Positions 33,252-40,976 of a stretch of DNA of 64,000 nucleotides are shown piece after piece. The position numbers were made by a program, and so were the translations under genes. This stretch comes from Novosphingobium sp. (GTDB taxonomy: Bacteria > Pseudomonadota > Alphaproteobacteria > Sphingomonadales > Sphingomonadaceae), in assembly GCA_017745295.1 (NCBI GenBank), contig JAGHZR010000001.1, forward strand, positions 1 to 64,000. Reading direction: 5' to 3'. The notes under the pieces are model-generated. The model had not been told where the DNA came from and searched no databases. It saw nothing but the letters and a program-made list of their open reading frames with translations. Every line of letters begins with the position of its first letter. The stretch's first letter is position 1.

Positions 33252-35954
33252 ATGACCAAGCCGCGGCTCGTCACGCTGCTGCTCTCCACTGCGATCCTCG
33301 CGCCGTCTTCGGCCTGGGCGCAGGACAGCACTTCCGCTCCCGCCTCCGGCACCGTAGGCGCCGTTCCCGTTTCGCCTGCAGAAGAAGCCGCAGGCGAGGA
33401 GGCCATGCCCGATGTCTCGATTCCCGGCGGCGCGATCATCGTCACCGGCCAGCGCAACCGCAACATCGAGCGCATCGCGCCGCAGGTCGTCTCGGTTCTC
33501 TCAACCGAACAGATCGCCCGCACCGGCGAAGGCGACATCGCGGGCGCGCTCGGCCGCGTCACCGGCCTATCGGTCGTCGGCAACGGCTATGTCTATGTGC
33601 GCGGCCTCGGCGATCGTTATTCGTTGGCGCTTCTCAACGGCTCTCCGCTGCCCAGCCCCGAACCGCTCAAGCGCGTGGTTCCGCTGGACCTCTTCCCCAC
33701 CAGCATCGTCGCATCGTCGCTGGTCCAGAAGAGCTATTCGGTGAACTTCCCAGGCGAGTTCGGCGGCGGTGTGATCAACCTGACCACCAAATCGATCCCG
33801 GAAGAAAGCTTCCTGACCATCGGCGGCGGCATCGGCTGGGACACGGAATCCACCAACAAGCTTGGCTATACCTATTACGGCGGCAAGCACGATTGGACCG
33901 GCTACGACAACGGTAATCGTTCGATCCCGCCCGCGCTGAAGTCCTACCTGAACGGCAATACCGTGATGGGCTCCAACAGCGACCAAGCCAAGGAAATCGG
34001 CAGCGTACTGTTCCGCGGTCGCAACGCGGTGGTCCAGAAGATCGGCCGGATGCAGCCGAACTTCTCGGTGGACCTTTCCGCCGGGACCAAGTTCGAGATG
34101 GGAGAGGCCACGCTCGGCGTGATCGCGGCAGCGGGCTATTCCAACAAGACCCAGACCCGCGACTCCGTCCAGCAGCTTACCCAGGGCCTCAGCGCCAACC
34201 CAAACAACCTCTGGGAAGACTACCAAACAGTCAGCACCGACAACCGGATCATCGTCAATGGCATGCTCGGTGTCGGTCTGGAATGGGGTGAAAACTCGAT
34301 CCGCTGGACCAACGTCTACATCCACGACACCAGCAAGTTCACTCGTCTGCGCAATGGCCATCAGGAAAGCAATCCAGATGTCGATTTCATCTCGCAGAAG
34401 ACCGCATGGTACGAACGCGCCCTGCTCGACACGCAGCTGACGGGCGAATTCAAGGTCGACGACAGGACCTCGATCGATTTGCGCGGCGGCTTCGCGAATT
34501 CCAAGCGCCTTGCACCGTTCGAAATCGATTCCGAGTATATCCGCACCAACGCGGACAACCTCTATGGGCAGAACTTCGTCAATACGCTGGGCACCGGCGC
34601 GGTCGATCCCACCACGATCAGCTTCTCGCGCCTGAGCGAAGACGTCTGGTCCGCCGGGGCCGACGTGGGACACCAGTTCTTCGACGGCTGGCGCGGCACG
34701 GTAGGCTATACCTTCCAACTCAACCGCCGCACCAACTCCAACCGCCAGTTCGGCGTCTATGCCAGCGGCGACCAGAACCTGATCCAGGCGTTCGGTCTCC
34801 TGCGCCCCGACGTGCTGCTTCAGCCCGGCATGTGGTATCTGAACCAGGTCGGCGGGGTGAACTACAACCTCGAACTGCGCGACCTGACCGCAAACGTCGG
34901 CCTGTTCGATGCACGGCTGCTGAACCATGCCTTCTACGGCAAGGTCGATGGCCAGATCACCGACAGCCTCTCGATCGATGCCGGCGTGCGCTGGGAATAT
35001 GCCGAGCAGACCACAGTCCTGCGCCCAGTGGGCGAGCCTGCCACGACGACCACCGGCCTGAAGAACGAATACTTCCTGCCCGCGCTGACGCTCACTTACG
35101 AGATCCAGCCGAGCATGCAGGTTCGCGTGAACGGTTCGAAGACGATCGCCCGCCCGCAGTTCCGCGAGCTGGTCTACCAGAACTTCTACGACCCGGACAG
35201 CAACCGCACCTATCGCGGCAACCCGTTCCTCAAGGACAGCCAGCTCACCAATGCCGAAGCCCGCTTCGAGTGGTATTTCGGACGTGACGAAAGGGTCTCG
35301 TTCGGCGGCTTCTTCAAGCACATCAAGAACCCGATCGAATCGATCCTGGCAGGTTCCGAGAGCTTCATCACCACCTATGCCAACGCACCTGCGGCCAACC
35401 TCTACGGCGGCGAGCTGGAACTGCAGAAGCACGTCTATCTCGACAGCCTGGGCGGTTCGTTCTTCGAGAACCGCCGCCTGGTGGTGATCGGCAACTATAC
35501 CTACACCAAGTCGAAGCTGAAGGTGAACGACACCGACACCACCGCCATCTACGGCGCCAGCACCACCCAGTTCGCGCGCGACTATTTCCGGAAAGGCGCA
35601 CCGCTGACCGGACAGTCCGAGCATCTGGTCAACCTGCAACTCGGCATGGAAGACACCGAGAAGCTGTCTCAGCAGACGATCCTGCTCAGCTATGCCAGCA
35701 AGCGCTCGGTCAGCCGCGGTCTGGTCGGCACCGTGCGCCAGCCGGACGTGATCGAGTATCCCGGCCTGCGCATCGACGTGGTGCTGCGCCAGGGCATCCA
35801 GGTCGCGGGCAAGGAAATCGAGCTGAAGGCCGAAGGCCGCAACCTCACTGGCCGCAAACACCTCGAATACCAGACCTTCGAGGACGGCCGCGTGGACTTC
35901 AACACTTATGCACTCGGCCGCGTCTTCTCGCTTTCGGCGACGGCCAAGTTCTGA
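33252..35954 (+). CDS. TonB-dependent outer-membrane receptor
   Basis: A 900-residue receptor. Signal peptide MTKPRLVTLLLSTAILAPSS followed by AWAQ; TonB-box-like AIIVTGQRNRN near 56; plug domain (VLSTEQIARTGEGDIAGALG, VYVRGLGDRYSLALLNGSPL, NFPGEFGGGVINLTTK); then a 22-strand-type barrel ending in FSLSATAKF with terminal Phe. ATG 33252 follows CCAGGGGGA. The ligand is unknown. The upstream GTCA repeats hint at regulation by phosphate, so a phosphorus-containing ligand is possible but unproven. Confidence 0.92.
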   Translation: MTKPRLVTLLLSTAILAPSSAWAQDSTSAPASGTVGAVPVSPAEEAAGEEAMPDVSIPGGAIIVTGQRNRNIERIAPQVVSVLSTEQIARTGEGDIAGALGRVTGLSVVGNGYVYVRGLGDRYSLALLNGSPLPSPEPLKRVVPLDLFPTSIVASSLVQKSYSVNFPGEFGGGVINLTTKSIPEESFLTIGGGIGWDTESTNKLGYTYYGGKHDWTGYDNGNRSIPPALKSYLNGNTVMGSNSDQAKEIGSVLFRGRNAVVQKIGRMQPNFSVDLSAGTKFEMGEATLGVIAAAGYSNKTQTRDSVQQLTQGLSANPNNLWEDYQTVSTDNRIIVNGMLGVGLEWGENSIRWTNVYIHDTSKFTRLRNGHQESNPDVDFISQKTAWYERALLDTQLTGEFKVDDRTSIDLRGGFANSKRLAPFEIDSEYIRTNADNLYGQNFVNTLGTGAVDPTTISFSRLSEDVWSAGADVGHQFFDGWRGTVGYTFQLNRRTNSNRQFGVYASGDQNLIQAFGLLRPDVLLQPGMWYLNQVGGVNYNLELRDLTANVGLFDARLLNHAFYGKVDGQITDSLSIDAGVRWEYAEQTTVLRPVGEPATTTTGLKNEYFLPALTLTYEIQPSMQVRVNGSKTIARPQFRELVYQNFYDPDSNRTYRGNPFLKDSQLTNAEARFEWYFGRDERVSFGGFFKHIKNPIESILAGSESFITTYANAPAANLYGGELELQKHVYLDSLGGSFFENRRLVVIGNYTYTKSKLKVNDTDTTAIYGASTTQFARDYFRKGAPLTGQSEHLVNLQLGMEDTEKLSQQTILLSYASKRSVSRGLVGTVRQPDVIEYPGLRIDVVLRQGIQVAGKEIELKAEGRNLTGRKHLEYQTFEDGRVDFNTYALGRVFSLSATAKF

Positions 35955-35997
35955 CGATCTCACCAGGGAGGCGCCTGCCCTCCCGACGGCAACTCAC

Positions 35998-36031
35998 GGC
36001 CGGTCGCAGCGATGCGACCGGCCTTTTTTTT
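35998..36031 (+). terminator. Rho-independent terminator of the TonB receptor gene
   Basis: Perfect stem GGCCGGTCGCA / TGCGACCGGCC with a GCGA loop, followed by eight T residues, about 43 bases after the stop codon. Confidence 0.93.
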
Positions 36032-36064
36032 GTCTTTGCCATCCCGTCCCGTTCGCGCTAAAGG

Positions 36065-36210
36065 CGCCGGGTCATCTGGGGAGTAGCCGCCTGCACCCCC
36101 TTTCCGGCCGGTTCGTCCGGGAAGACCAGCAGGACCTGTCGTCAACATACTTGGTCGAGAGACCATGGCGCACAGGAGGACGGAAGAGACCGTCCGGGCG
36201 AGACCAATGG
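36065..36210 (+). ncRNA. yybP-ykoY manganese riboswitch
   Basis: Carries the conserved GGGGAGTAGCC (36078-36088) and TCAACATACTTGG (36142-36154) blocks that form the Mn2+ pocket, and the closing GCGAGACC (about 36199-36206), which can pair with GGTC near 36070. It lies about 75 bases upstream of a GDT1-family exporter gene, the classic arrangement. Mn2+ binding would switch the exporter on. Confidence 0.9.
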
Positions 36211-36284
36211 CGTTGCAGCTCCGTCCGGCCGGGCGGGTTCTGCCGCGCTATTGTCTTGTCTGTCGCCCGGCCCGGAGAATTCAT

Positions 36285-36860
36285 TTGGAAGCCCTGCTCA
36301 CCTCCACTGCCGTGGTGGCGCTCGCCGAGATCGGCGACAAGACCCAGCTCCTCGCCATCGTCCTCGCCACCCGCTTCAAGCGACCTTGGCCGATCGTCGG
36401 CGGCATCTTCGTCGCGACGCTCGCCAACCATTTCCTCGCCGCACTGGTGGGCGAGCAGGCCTCGGCCTTCCTCGACGGCCTGTGGTTCCGCTACCTCGTG
36501 GCCGCCAGCTTCATCGCCATGGCCGCCTGGACGCTGATCCCCGACAAGTTCGACGAGGACGACGAGCCCAAGCCCAGCCGCTTCGGTCCTTTCGTGGCCA
36601 CCGCCATCGCCTTCTTCCTGGTCGAGATGGGCGACAAGACGCAGCTCGCCACGATCGCGCTGGGCGCCCGCTTCCAGAGCGTGCTCCCGGTCATGGTGGG
36701 CACCACCATCGGCATGATGCTGGCCAACGTGCCCGCGGTGTTCCTCGGCAACGAGATCATCAAGCGCGTACCGCTGAGCGTGGTGCGCACGATCGCCGCG
36801 CTGCTGTTCCTGGTGATCGGCCTCTGGCTGCTCGCCCAGACCGCAGGCTGGCTGGGCTGA
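36285..36860 (+). CDS. Manganese exporter of the GDT1/TMEM165 (UPF0016) family
   Basis: A 191-residue protein of six TM helices in two homologous halves, each with the family motif: EIGDKTQL near residue 15 and EMGDKTQL near 118. The halves are joined by an acidic loop (DKFDEDDEPKPSRFG). The start is taken as TTG 36285 (MEALLTSTAVVALAEIGDK) with GGAGAAT upstream. The frame opens 120 bases earlier inside the riboswitch leader, so a longer protein is unlikely. Cation export, probably Mn2+, across the inner membrane. Confidence 0.9.
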   Translation: MEALLTSTAVVALAEIGDKTQLLAIVLATRFKRPWPIVGGIFVATLANHFLAALVGEQASAFLDGLWFRYLVAASFIAMAAWTLIPDKFDEDDEPKPSRFGPFVATAIAFFLVEMGDKTQLATIALGARFQSVLPVMVGTTIGMMLANVPAVFLGNEIIKRVPLSVVRTIAALLFLVIGLWLLAQTAGWLG

Positions 36861-36871
36861 GCCGGCTACCT

Positions 36872-37172
36872 CGCAAGGTGACACTCAGGTTGACACAGTT
36901 GACACGGTCCTGAGAGGAAAAAAGTGTCACCTTGCGGGTTAGGCGGCACGGGCGTCTGTCCGAAATGAAGGAGCGCGGTCATGGGAGCGAATTTATCCGT
37001 GCCGCGGGGTGTAGGAAAACGGAAAGAAGTAGGGTTCACGCAGAGACGCGGAGGCGCAGAGAGGTCGCTCTTGCGGCAAGGCCGCTCTCCTCTCTGACGG
37101 TACGATTTGCGCGACGTTGGAAGAACGAATTGGTCCGCAACCTCACGCAACACCTCCGCGTCTCCACGTGAA
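36872..37172. repeat. Non-coding stretch with two inverted repeats
   Basis: CGCAAGGTGACACT (36872-36885) pairs perfectly with AGTGTCACCTTGCG (36923-36936) around tandem TTGACACAG/TTGACACGG. Farther on, TTCACGCAGAGACGCGGAGG (37035) pairs with CCTCCGCGTCTCCACGTGAA (37153), a dispersed intergenic repeat type. After it, GCGGACATG is repeated near 37198-37222. Confidence 0.65.
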
Positions 37173-37238
37173 TCGCTATTCTTCTTTCGCCGACTTTGCG
37201 GACATGGCGGACATGGCGGACTATGCCAGTGTTTGCCG

Positions 37239-37532
37239 ATGATAAGCCGACTAACCGGAATTGTAGGAACGCTCTGGTTCTTCTTCGCGCTCCTAAGCCT
37301 ATTTATCGCGTTGGCGTTCTCGCCGATTGGTCTGCGCTTACTTCTCCCCGGCGCACATCCAGTCACGTGGCTCTATCCCGCACTCCTTGTGCTTCCACCA
37401 GTCATTCTCGGGCTTGGCAAAGTGATCGGCCCCCAAATATCACGACTACTGCTGTGGCCCTTCGCAGTGGCCCTTGGCCTAATGGCATTCCTATTGTTTG
37501 ACTTCCTTGCCACCACCTTTGTTGGCCACTGA
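37239..37532 (+). CDS. Small membrane protein of unknown function
   Basis: 97 residues with three hydrophobic segments (GIVGTLWFFFALLSLFIALA, WLYPALLVLPPVILGLG, LLLWPFAVALGLMAFLLFDF). Start chosen at ATG 37239; the upstream frame is repeat-derived. Base composition is visibly less GC-rich than its neighbours and repeats flank both sides, consistent with insertion. I do not recognise a family. Confidence 0.5.
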   Translation: MISRLTGIVGTLWFFFALLSLFIALAFSPIGLRLLLPGAHPVTWLYPALLVLPPVILGLGKVIGPQISRLLLWPFAVALGLMAFLLFDFLATTFVGH

Positions 37533-37563
37533 AGGGTTACGTCAGCTTCTCCGCATTTCCTGC

Positions 37564-37700
37564 CGTCACCCTGAACTTGTTTCAGGGTCCATCCTGCCGG
37601 AAGCTCTGGCGCTATGTTTATTAAACCGCGAGTGCCATTTGCTATACGAAGTTCCGGTTTCGGCGGCGCGATGGATCCTGAAACAAGTTCAGGATGACGA
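37564..37700. repeat. Inverted pair CCTGAACTTGTTTCAGG / CCTGAAACAAGTTCAGG
   Basis: Left copy about 37565-37590 and right copy about 37671-37697, in opposite orientation about 80 bases apart. The same pair occurs at 59632-59761. Confidence 0.75.
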
Positions 37701-37731
37701 GTCGGGGAACCGAAGGGCTGTCCCCAATACC

Positions 37732-37806
37732 CGTCATCCCCGCGCAGGCGGGGATCCCGCTTTTCTTGCGGTTTGATGCGGGGTCCCCGCCTTCGCGGGG
37801 ACGACG
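37732..37806. repeat. Inverted GTCATCCCCGCGCAGGCGGGG-type repeat
   Basis: GTCATCCCCGCGCAGGCGGG faces CCCCGCCTTCGCGGGGACGA, each half also a hairpin. A dispersed repeat type seen in many proteobacterial genomes. Confidence 0.7.
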
Positions 37807-37930
37807 AGGGGATGGGGAATGGCTCGTCGCTGCGGCCTGTCCGGAAGCCTCGGGCGGAATGCAGGTTCGCACGGAACTCTCAGCGCGTAAAACAACGCGC
37901 CGCGATCCGACAGCCCTTCCCCCGCCCCCC

Positions 37931-38605
37931 TCAGATCGCGTCGAACACGTAGCCCAGCGAGCGTACGGTGCGCAGCGGATTGCCCGCGCCAACGCCCTTG
38001 AGCGCGCGGCGCAGGCGGCCGATCCAGACGTCCACGGTGCGTTCGTCCACCGCCGGTTCCTGCTTGCCGAGCGCGGCGATCAGCTGGGTGCGGGTGAAGA
38101 CACGGCCCGGATGCTCGATGAAATAGCGCAGCAGGCGAAGTTCGTTCGGCATCAGCGAGATCGGCCGTCCCTGCCAGCGCGCCTGGAACGCGGCGACGTC
38201 CACCGAGAGGTCGCCCTGGGCCAGCAGGCGGCCGTTCGCAACGTCCTGCTCGCTGATATTGGCGCCGAGCACCCGGTCCAGCAGGGCCGAGCGGGTCAGC
38301 GGGCCGACCATGTAGTCGTCCGCGCCCATGCGCAGCGCCCGCTTGCGGTCGTCGATATTGTCCTCTTCGAGGACGATCGTGACATGGGCATGGCTGGTCA
38401 GGCTGTCGGCACGCAGGCGGCGGCAGAGTTCGAGGCCGGACATCTCGGGCAGCACCCAGTCGATGAAGACCCAGAGCGCGCCTTCGATCAGCGGCAGTTC
38501 GGCAAAGTCGGTCCAGCGATGGAGCACCACGTCGAAATCGTCGTGCCGGAAGGCTGCTAGGCCGCCGGAAAGCTCGCTAGCCAGCAGGATATCGATACGT
38601 CGCAT
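37931..38605 (-). CDS. Atypical PhoB/OmpR-family response regulator
   Basis: 224 residues: receiver-like domain (1-115) and winged helix (about 125-222) with LMPNELRLLRYFIEHPGRVF and DERTVDVWIGRLRRAL, very like the PhoB at 42502. The phosphoacceptor position is kept (D49 in FIDWVLPEMSG), but the acidic pocket is LLASELS instead of VVEDD, the conserved Thr is Leu (TIVLEED) and the conserved Lys is Gly (DDYMVGP). Phosphorylation switching is therefore doubtful. No kinase gene is adjacent. A Pho box precedes it. Confidence 0.85.
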   Translation of the reverse strand: MRRIDILLASELSGGLAAFRHDDFDVVLHRWTDFAELPLIEGALWVFIDWVLPEMSGLELCRRLRADSLTSHAHVTIVLEEDNIDDRKRALRMGADDYMVGPLTRSALLDRVLGANISEQDVANGRLLAQGDLSVDVAAFQARWQGRPISLMPNELRLLRYFIEHPGRVFTRTQLIAALGKQEPAVDERTVDVWIGRLRRALKGVGAGNPLRTVRSLGYVFDAI

Positions 38606-38649
38606 GGCCCCCTGCGCGGTTACTACGCGCGGCTACTTGCCGTGCCAGT

Positions 38650-38667
38650 GTGACGAACAGGTGACAT
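38650..38667 (-). promoter_or_regulatory. Pho box upstream of the atypical response regulator
   Basis: The minus strand reads ATGTCAC-CTGT-TCGTCAC, two 7-base half-sites at 11-bp pitch, 45 bases before the start codon. Confidence 0.65.
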
Positions 38668-38758
38668 ATCGATGACTTGCGGATGAAAAGATCGCGCGAA
38701 GAAAAGCCGTTCCGATAGAGTCTTTGTTGGGTGCGCCTTCGACATCCGTCGAAGGCTT

Positions 38759-38885
38759 GCGGCACCGGCCCCCAAAGTTCTTAGGCGCCCCCACCCGACC
38801 TCCCACTCAGTGTATCCTAGATGGGAGGTCGGGTGGGGGCGTGGGCCGGTGCCACCAAAATCCGCCTGCGGCGGATTTTCGAACA
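38759..38885. repeat. Triple-hairpin intergenic element, copy C
   Basis: Large stem GCGCCCCCACCCGACCTCCC / GGGAGGTCGGGTGGGGGCG with a diverged loop (ACTCAGTGTATCCTAGAT), then AAATCCGCCTGCGGCGGATTT. The left small hairpin seen in copies B and D is missing or degenerate. Confidence 0.82.
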
Positions 38886-38888
38886 ACC

Positions 38889-38917
38889 CTGTCATCGAAG
38901 TGACCCGCAACCGTCAC
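38889..38917 (+). promoter_or_regulatory. Pho box upstream of the plcP-like gene
   Basis: CTGTCAT-CGAA-GTGACCC-GCAA-CCGTCAC: three 7-base units at 11-bp pitch, the outer two matching the half-site, 70 bases before ATG 38988. Confidence 0.65.
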
Positions 38918-38987
38918 GCCTACGCAACGCGAAAATGCGATTCTCCGGGAAACTGGAACGGGCCATAACTGGAACGGGGGCGCAACG

Positions 38988-39908
38988 ATGCGTAAAGACG
39001 TGGACACCCTTCTCGAACGGACCACCGGCGGTAATCACGCCGGATTTGCCGGGACCAATATTCCCGCCTGGCTCGACTTGCCCGACCCCAAGGGCTTTCG
39101 CCCCAAGCGCAAGTACGAGACGATCTGGATTTCCGACGTCCACCTCGGCACGCGCGGCTGCAATGCCGAGATGCTGGTGGACTTCCTGCGTTCGGTGGAA
39201 TGCAAGACGCTCTACCTCGTCGGCGACATCGTCGACGGCTGGCGCCTGCGCAAGGGCTGGTACTGGCCCGACGCCCACAACGAAGTGATCCGCCGCATCC
39301 TCAAGATGGCGCACCGGGGCACCCGCGTCGTCTTCGTGGCGGGCAACCATGACGAGATGCTGCGCGACTATGCCGGGCTGACTTTCGGCGGCGTGGAACT
39401 GGTGCTGGAAGCGGTGCACGAGACGCTCGACGGCCGCCGCCTGCTGGTGACGCACGGCGATGCCTTCGACGGCGTGGTGCTCTACGCCAGGTGGCTCGCC
39501 TTCCTCGGCGACAAGGCCTACGGCGCGCTGCTGCGGGCGAACATCGTGTTCAACGCAGTGCGGCGCAAGCTGAAGATGCCCTACTGGTCGCTCTCGGCCT
39601 ATATGAAGAAGAAGGTCAAGAACGCCGTCCAGTACGTGTGCAGCTACGAGGAGGCCGTTGCCAACGAGGCCATCTCGCGCGGCTACGACGGCGTCGTCTG
39701 CGGCCATATCCACTGCGCCGAGATCCGCCAGTTCGGCGGCATCACCTACTACAACGACGGCGACTGGGTGGAGAGCTGCACCGCGCTGGTCGAGGACCTG
39801 CAGGGCCATATCGCGATCATCGACTGGATCGCCGAGACCGGCGGCCATACGGCGGAAGGGGTTCCCGCCCATCACGCCGAGGCAGCCCAGAGAGAGCCTG
39901 CGGAGTGA
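38988..39908 (+). CDS. plcP: PlcP-like metallophosphoesterase (phospholipase C / LpxH-like fold)
   Basis: 306 residues of the calcineurin-like phosphoesterase fold. Metal motifs: ISDVHLGTRG near 43 (D, H), VGDIVDGW near 72 (GD), GNHDEM near 117, VTHGD near 150 and GHIHCAEI near 239. Such proteins are often auto-named UDP-2,3-diacylglucosamine diphosphatase, but GTRGCNAEMLVDFLR and GDIVDGWRLRKGWYWP match the PlcP phospholipases that strip phosphate head groups from membrane lipids in phosphate-starved rhizobia and marine bacteria. The glycosyltransferase partner and the Pho box support PlcP. Confidence 0.72.
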   Translation: MRKDVDTLLERTTGGNHAGFAGTNIPAWLDLPDPKGFRPKRKYETIWISDVHLGTRGCNAEMLVDFLRSVECKTLYLVGDIVDGWRLRKGWYWPDAHNEVIRRILKMAHRGTRVVFVAGNHDEMLRDYAGLTFGGVELVLEAVHETLDGRRLLVTHGDAFDGVVLYARWLAFLGDKAYGALLRANIVFNAVRRKLKMPYWSLSAYMKKKVKNAVQYVCSYEEAVANEAISRGYDGVVCGHIHCAEIRQFGGITYYNDGDWVESCTALVEDLQGHIAIIDWIAETGGHTAEGVPAHHAEAAQREPAE

Positions 39909-40975
39909 GGCTCACCCTGGCGACCGACGCCTGGCTGCCCCAGGTGAACGGTGTCGTCCGCTCGCTCTCGGCCACGCTCGACGAGCTGACCCGGCGCGGG
40001 CACGAAGTGGAAACGCTCACACCCGACCGTTTCTTCACCGTGCCGATGCCGGGCTATGCCTCGATCCGGCTGGCCATGGCGCCGCGCTTCGGGGTGCGGC
40101 GGATGCTCGACAGGGCAAGGCCGGAGATCGTCCATATCGCCACCGAAGGCCCGATCGGCTGGGCCGCGCGCGGCTGGTGCCTGTCGCGCGGGGTGCCGTT
40201 CACTTCGGCCTTCCACACGCGCTTTCCCGAATATGCCGCCGTGCGCACCGGCCTCAGCGCCGAGCGCTTCTGGCCGATCATGCAGCGCTTCCATGCCCCC
40301 AGCCAGGCGGTGCTGGTCTCCACCGACAGCCTTGCGGAAGAACTCGCCGGACGCGGCATCGCCCATACCCGGCGCTGGAGCCGGGGCATCGACCATGCCC
40401 AGTTCCGGCCCGAAGGCGCCCGCCATCCGGCAATGGCCGCCCTGCCCGGCCCGGTGCTGCTCAACGTCGGCCGGGTCGCGCCGGAGAAGAACCTCGAAGC
40501 CTTCCTCGATGCTCAGGTGCCGGGGAGCAAGGTCGTCGTCGGTGACGGTCCTGCGCTGGAAAGCCTGAAGCGCCGCTATCCGGAGGTGCTGTTCCTCGGC
40601 GCGCTTTCGGGCGAGGACCTTGCGAGCGCCTATCGCGCCGCCGACTGCTTCGTGTTCCCCAGTCTCACCGACACCTTCGGCCTCGTGGTGATCGAGGCGC
40701 TGGCCTGCGGCACGCCCGTAGCGGCCTTTCCGGTGACGGGCCCCATCGACATTCTCGGCCCGGACGGGTGCGGGGTGGAGGAAGGGCTGGACGCTCCGGC
40801 GGGCGCGGTGGACCGGGTGCTCGAACGCGCCATCGCCGCGGCACTTGCCGTGCGGCGCGAGGATGCGGCGCGGCTCGGCGCCCGCTTTTCCTGGCAGCGC
40901 GCCACCGACCAGTTCCTGACGACGATCGGCATGGCATTGGAAGCCTGCGAACGCCCGGCCCGCGTGGCGGCCTGA
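39905..40975 (+). CDS. Family 4 glycosyltransferase, likely glycolipid synthase partner of PlcP
   Basis: 356 residues, GT-B fold. N-terminal LATDAWLPQVNGVVRSLSAT; acceptor-side HTRFPEYAAVRTGLS; C-terminal NVGRVAPEKNLEAFLDA and the EX7E-type region FPSLTDTFGLVVIEALACGT. The GTG start at 39905 overlaps the plcP stop (GTGA), so the two are translationally coupled. In plcP-agt pairs this enzyme puts sugar on the diacylglycerol made by PlcP, replacing phospholipid with glycolipid. Family assignment is firm; the role is inferred from pairing. Confidence 0.8.
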   Translation: MRLTLATDAWLPQVNGVVRSLSATLDELTRRGHEVETLTPDRFFTVPMPGYASIRLAMAPRFGVRRMLDRARPEIVHIATEGPIGWAARGWCLSRGVPFTSAFHTRFPEYAAVRTGLSAERFWPIMQRFHAPSQAVLVSTDSLAEELAGRGIAHTRRWSRGIDHAQFRPEGARHPAMAALPGPVLLNVGRVAPEKNLEAFLDAQVPGSKVVVGDGPALESLKRRYPEVLFLGALSGEDLASAYRAADCFVFPSLTDTFGLVVIEALACGTPVAAFPVTGPIDILGPDGCGVEEGLDAPAGAVDRVLERAIAAALAVRREDAARLGARFSWQRATDQFLTTIGMALEACERPARVAA

Positions 40976-40976
40976 T

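Noticed and set aside
37732..37806. CRISPR-like repeat
   Set aside because: Only one inverted pair, no regular spacers and no cas genes.
38988..39908. Naming this gene lpxH (UDP-2,3-diacylglucosamine diphosphatase)
   Set aside because: The fold is shared, but the coupled glycosyltransferase and Pho box favour PlcP; kept only as the alternative.
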